Shown: positions 6,797-8,033 of the stretch, one piece after another
Numbering within the stretch: position 1 is the first letter of the stretch
How the letters are laid out: every line of letters begins with the position of its first letter
NCBI GenBank assembly: GCA_934678915.1
Contig: CAKUSF010000097.1
Coordinates: 1-8,033, forward strand
From: an uncultured Bacteroidales bacterium
Lineage (GTDB): Bacteria > Bacteroidota > Bacteroidia > Bacteroidales > UBA932
Direction of reading: 5' to 3'
Length of the DNA: 8,033 bases
Notes under the pieces: model-generated
Told to the model about the DNA's origin: nothing
Databases searched by the model: none
The model's input: the letters and a program-made list of their open reading frames with translations, nothing else
Made by a program: the position numbers and the translations under genes

Positions 6797-7264
6797 ATGG
6801 ACGGCCTGAAACGAATATACGCCCGCAACTGCGAGGTGCGAAGGATTGACAGAACGGTCGCTGAACCGTTCCTTCAATCCTTTCACCGTTTGGGTTACAC
6901 CCGCTGCCGTCATCTCTACGGTCTGTACGTCAGACGAGGCGAAGGCATCCCTTCTGGTACACTGGTCGCTGTCGCTGGTTTTTCTGCTCCAAGAATATGG
7001 CGGAAAGGAGAACGCGAAATCCGATCCTGCGAGTGGATTCGCTACGCATCTTTGGACGGTGTGGGAGTGGACGGAGGAATGGGCAAACTCCTGAAAGCTT
7101 TCATAGAGGACGTTAGGCCGGACGATGTGATGAGCTACGCGGATGCCTCATGGTCCGATGGGAATGTTTATCGGAAACTTGGCTTCACCGAGGAGGGCGC
7201 GAAGATTTTCCCTGGCGGAAGCAAAAGTTTGAAGTTTAGACTGAAACTTACTGAATATGAGTAG
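6797..7264 (+). CDS. GNAT-fold-like protein of unknown function
   Basis: The 155-residue product is not assigned a function. Its layout suggests an acetyltransferase (GNAT) fold: a strand pair around YGLYVRRGE and TLVAVAGFS (41-63), a conserved E-x-IRY region (79-83), a GVDGGMGKLLKAFI segment (90-103) where GNAT enzymes carry the acetyl-CoA loop and following helix, and a C-terminal YADASWSDGNVYRKLGF block (114-130). From memory, the same order of motifs occurs in Bacteroidota hypothetical proteins and in domains attached to phage homing-endonuclease proteins. The Q/R-x-x-G-x-G/A loop is degenerate, so catalysis is uncertain. There is no signal peptide or membrane segment. The gene overlaps mtgA by 8 bases, implying coupled translation. 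I see no promoter box in the 78-base gap upstream, so it may be read from purC. The frame is intact. Confidence 0.75.
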   Translation: MDGLKRIYARNCEVRRIDRTVAEPFLQSFHRLGYTRCRHLYGLYVRRGEGIPSGTLVAVAGFSAPRIWRKGEREIRSCEWIRYASLDGVGVDGGMGKLLKAFIEDVRPDDVMSYADASWSDGNVYRKLGFTEEGAKIFPGGSKSLKFRLKLTEYE

Positions 7265-7973
7265 GAAAAAGAACCGTGCCTTGTGGGGAAGACTCTGGCG
7301 GCTGATGCTTATCAAGCTGCCGTTGGCTTTCTTTGCGGTCACTTTCCTGTGGGTATTGATTCTTAGATGGTGTCCTGTCTATGTCACTCCGCTCATGATT
7401 CAAAGATCGATTCAACACTGGAGCGACAAGAGTTTTCAAACTCGCAAGACGTGGGTTCCTTATCAAAGGATTTCCCCTGAGATGGCCAAGGCTGTCATTG
7501 CCAGCGAGGACAATCTTTTCGACAAGCATAATGGCTTCGATTGGAAGGCAATCCGTCAGGCGCAGAAGGAATATGAGAGCGGCAAGCGTCGCAGAGGTGG
7601 CAGCACCATTTCTCAGCAGACGGCCAAGAATGTCTTTCTGTTGCCTCATAAGTCCTTGGTACGTAAAGGTTTTGAGGCTTACTTCACTGTCTTGATTGAG
7701 CTGATGTGGGACAAGGAACGGATCATGGAAGTCTATCTGAATGTCGCTGAGATGGGTAAAGGAATATATGGGGTTGAGGCTGCTGCCGAGATCCATTTCG
7801 GCACATCGGCAGCCAAGTTGACCCGTCGTCAGGCCTGCCTCATAGCAGCCTGCCTTCCGAATCCGGTGAAACGCAATGCTGGCAAGCCTTCTCCGTACAT
7901 AAGTAAGCGAGCGGGCGACATCGCTGCCTTGGAGTCCAAGATCGGCTATCCTGACTGGGTCTATCACAAATGA
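7257..7973 (+). CDS. mtgA: Monofunctional biosynthetic peptidoglycan transglycosylase
   Basis: Polymerises lipid II into glycan strands at the outer face of the inner membrane. The 238-residue protein has a basic N-terminus, one membrane-spanning segment (about 17-37), then a GT51 domain with no transpeptidase domain, which separates it from class A penicillin-binding proteins. GT51 motifs are in order: SEDNLFDKHNGFDW (83-96) with catalytic Glu84, RRGGSTISQQTAKN (112-125), the RKGFEAYF region (136-143), and ERIMEVYLNVAEMGKGIYG (154-172). The ATG lies 8 bases inside the preceding GNAT-like gene, so the two are probably translated together. A hairpin followed by five T residues lies 13 bases after the stop. 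The minus strand over this gene is also open for 252 codons, which I treat as a shadow. Confidence 0.95.
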   Translation: MSRKKNRALWGRLWRLMLIKLPLAFFAVTFLWVLILRWCPVYVTPLMIQRSIQHWSDKSFQTRKTWVPYQRISPEMAKAVIASEDNLFDKHNGFDWKAIRQAQKEYESGKRRRGGSTISQQTAKNVFLLPHKSLVRKGFEAYFTVLIELMWDKERIMEVYLNVAEMGKGIYGVEAAAEIHFGTSAAKLTRRQACLIAACLPNPVKRNAGKPSPYISKRAGDIAALESKIGYPDWVYHK

Positions 7974-7985
7974 ATATCTTGGTTT

Positions 7986-8013
7986 CGGTGCGGATGGATT
8001 TCCCACCGTTTTT
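7986..8013 (+). terminator. Probable Rho-independent terminator after mtgA
   Basis: CGGTG (7986-7990) pairs with CACCG (8004-8008), and after a one-base bulge GG (7992-7993) pairs with CC (8002-8003), leaving an 8-nt loop. Five T residues follow (8009-8013). The stem is modest at 7 bp but GC-rich and well placed 13 bases after the mtgA stop. Confidence 0.6.
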
Positions 8014-8015
8014 GT

Positions 8016-8023
8016 TATATTTG
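8016..8023 (+). promoter_or_regulatory. -7 promoter box for a gene beyond the right edge
   Basis: TATATTTG matches TAnnTTTG and follows the mtgA terminator directly. Transcription would start near 8030 and lead rightward out of the window. A -33 TTTG is not evident around 7992-7997. The downstream gene is not visible. Confidence 0.5.
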
Positions 8024-8033
8024 TAAACTTTGC

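Noticed and set aside
7248..8006. A 252-codon open frame antisense to mtgA, longer than mtgA itself.
   Set aside because: mtgA carries all GT51 motifs. The antisense product has no recognisable family and is rich in Arg, Ser and Leu, as expected for a shadow frame; no promoter box or start context supports it.

Overview
The window looks like a core chromosomal segment from a member of the Bacteroidota, most likely order Bacteroidales. Three things point there: the close fit of RecA, SAICAR synthase and the RecX-like protein to Bacteroidales family members as I remember them; copies of the Bacteroidota -7 promoter box TAnnTTTG placed just ahead of genes; and starts that mostly lack a Shine-Dalgarno sequence and sit after A/T-rich leaders. 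I could not run a search, so genus and species are left open.

Layout. tdk (thymidine kinase, +) at the left edge converges on recA (-); their stop codons share four bases. recA and rlmN are divergent across a 129-bp spacer that holds a -7 box for each, with a 13-bp palindrome over the recA box. To the right, rlmN (23S rRNA/tRNA adenine-C2 methyltransferase), a large secreted patatin with a POTRA-like segment and an outer-membrane beta-barrel (type Vd autotransporter architecture), and recX are tightly spaced on + and look like one operon. A new promoter overlaps the recX stop codon and leads into purC, whose leader contains a 13-codon ORF that overlaps the purC start as ATGA. After purC comes a REP-like hairpin, then a GNAT-like gene of unknown role that overlaps mtgA (monofunctional peptidoglycan glycosyltransferase) by 8 bp. 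The window closes with a hairpin terminator and an outward-facing promoter for a gene beyond the edge.

How the genes fit together. They cover nucleotide salvage and purine synthesis (tdk, purC), recombination and its control (recA, recX), translation fidelity (rlmN) and the cell envelope (patatin-barrel protein, mtgA). RecX normally modulates RecA; here the two genes are about 3.6 kb apart, on opposite strands and under different promoters. No stretch over 300 bases lacks a gene. I saw no tRNA, rRNA, CRISPR array, insertion sequence or phage module.

Overall I do not see a convincing undescribed multi-gene system. The items most worth a second look are the type Vd-like patatin in an rlmN-recX operon, the palindrome on the recA promoter, the ORF coupled to purC, the REP-like hairpin against the GNAT-like gene, and that gene's resemblance to a module found in phage homing-endonuclease proteins.
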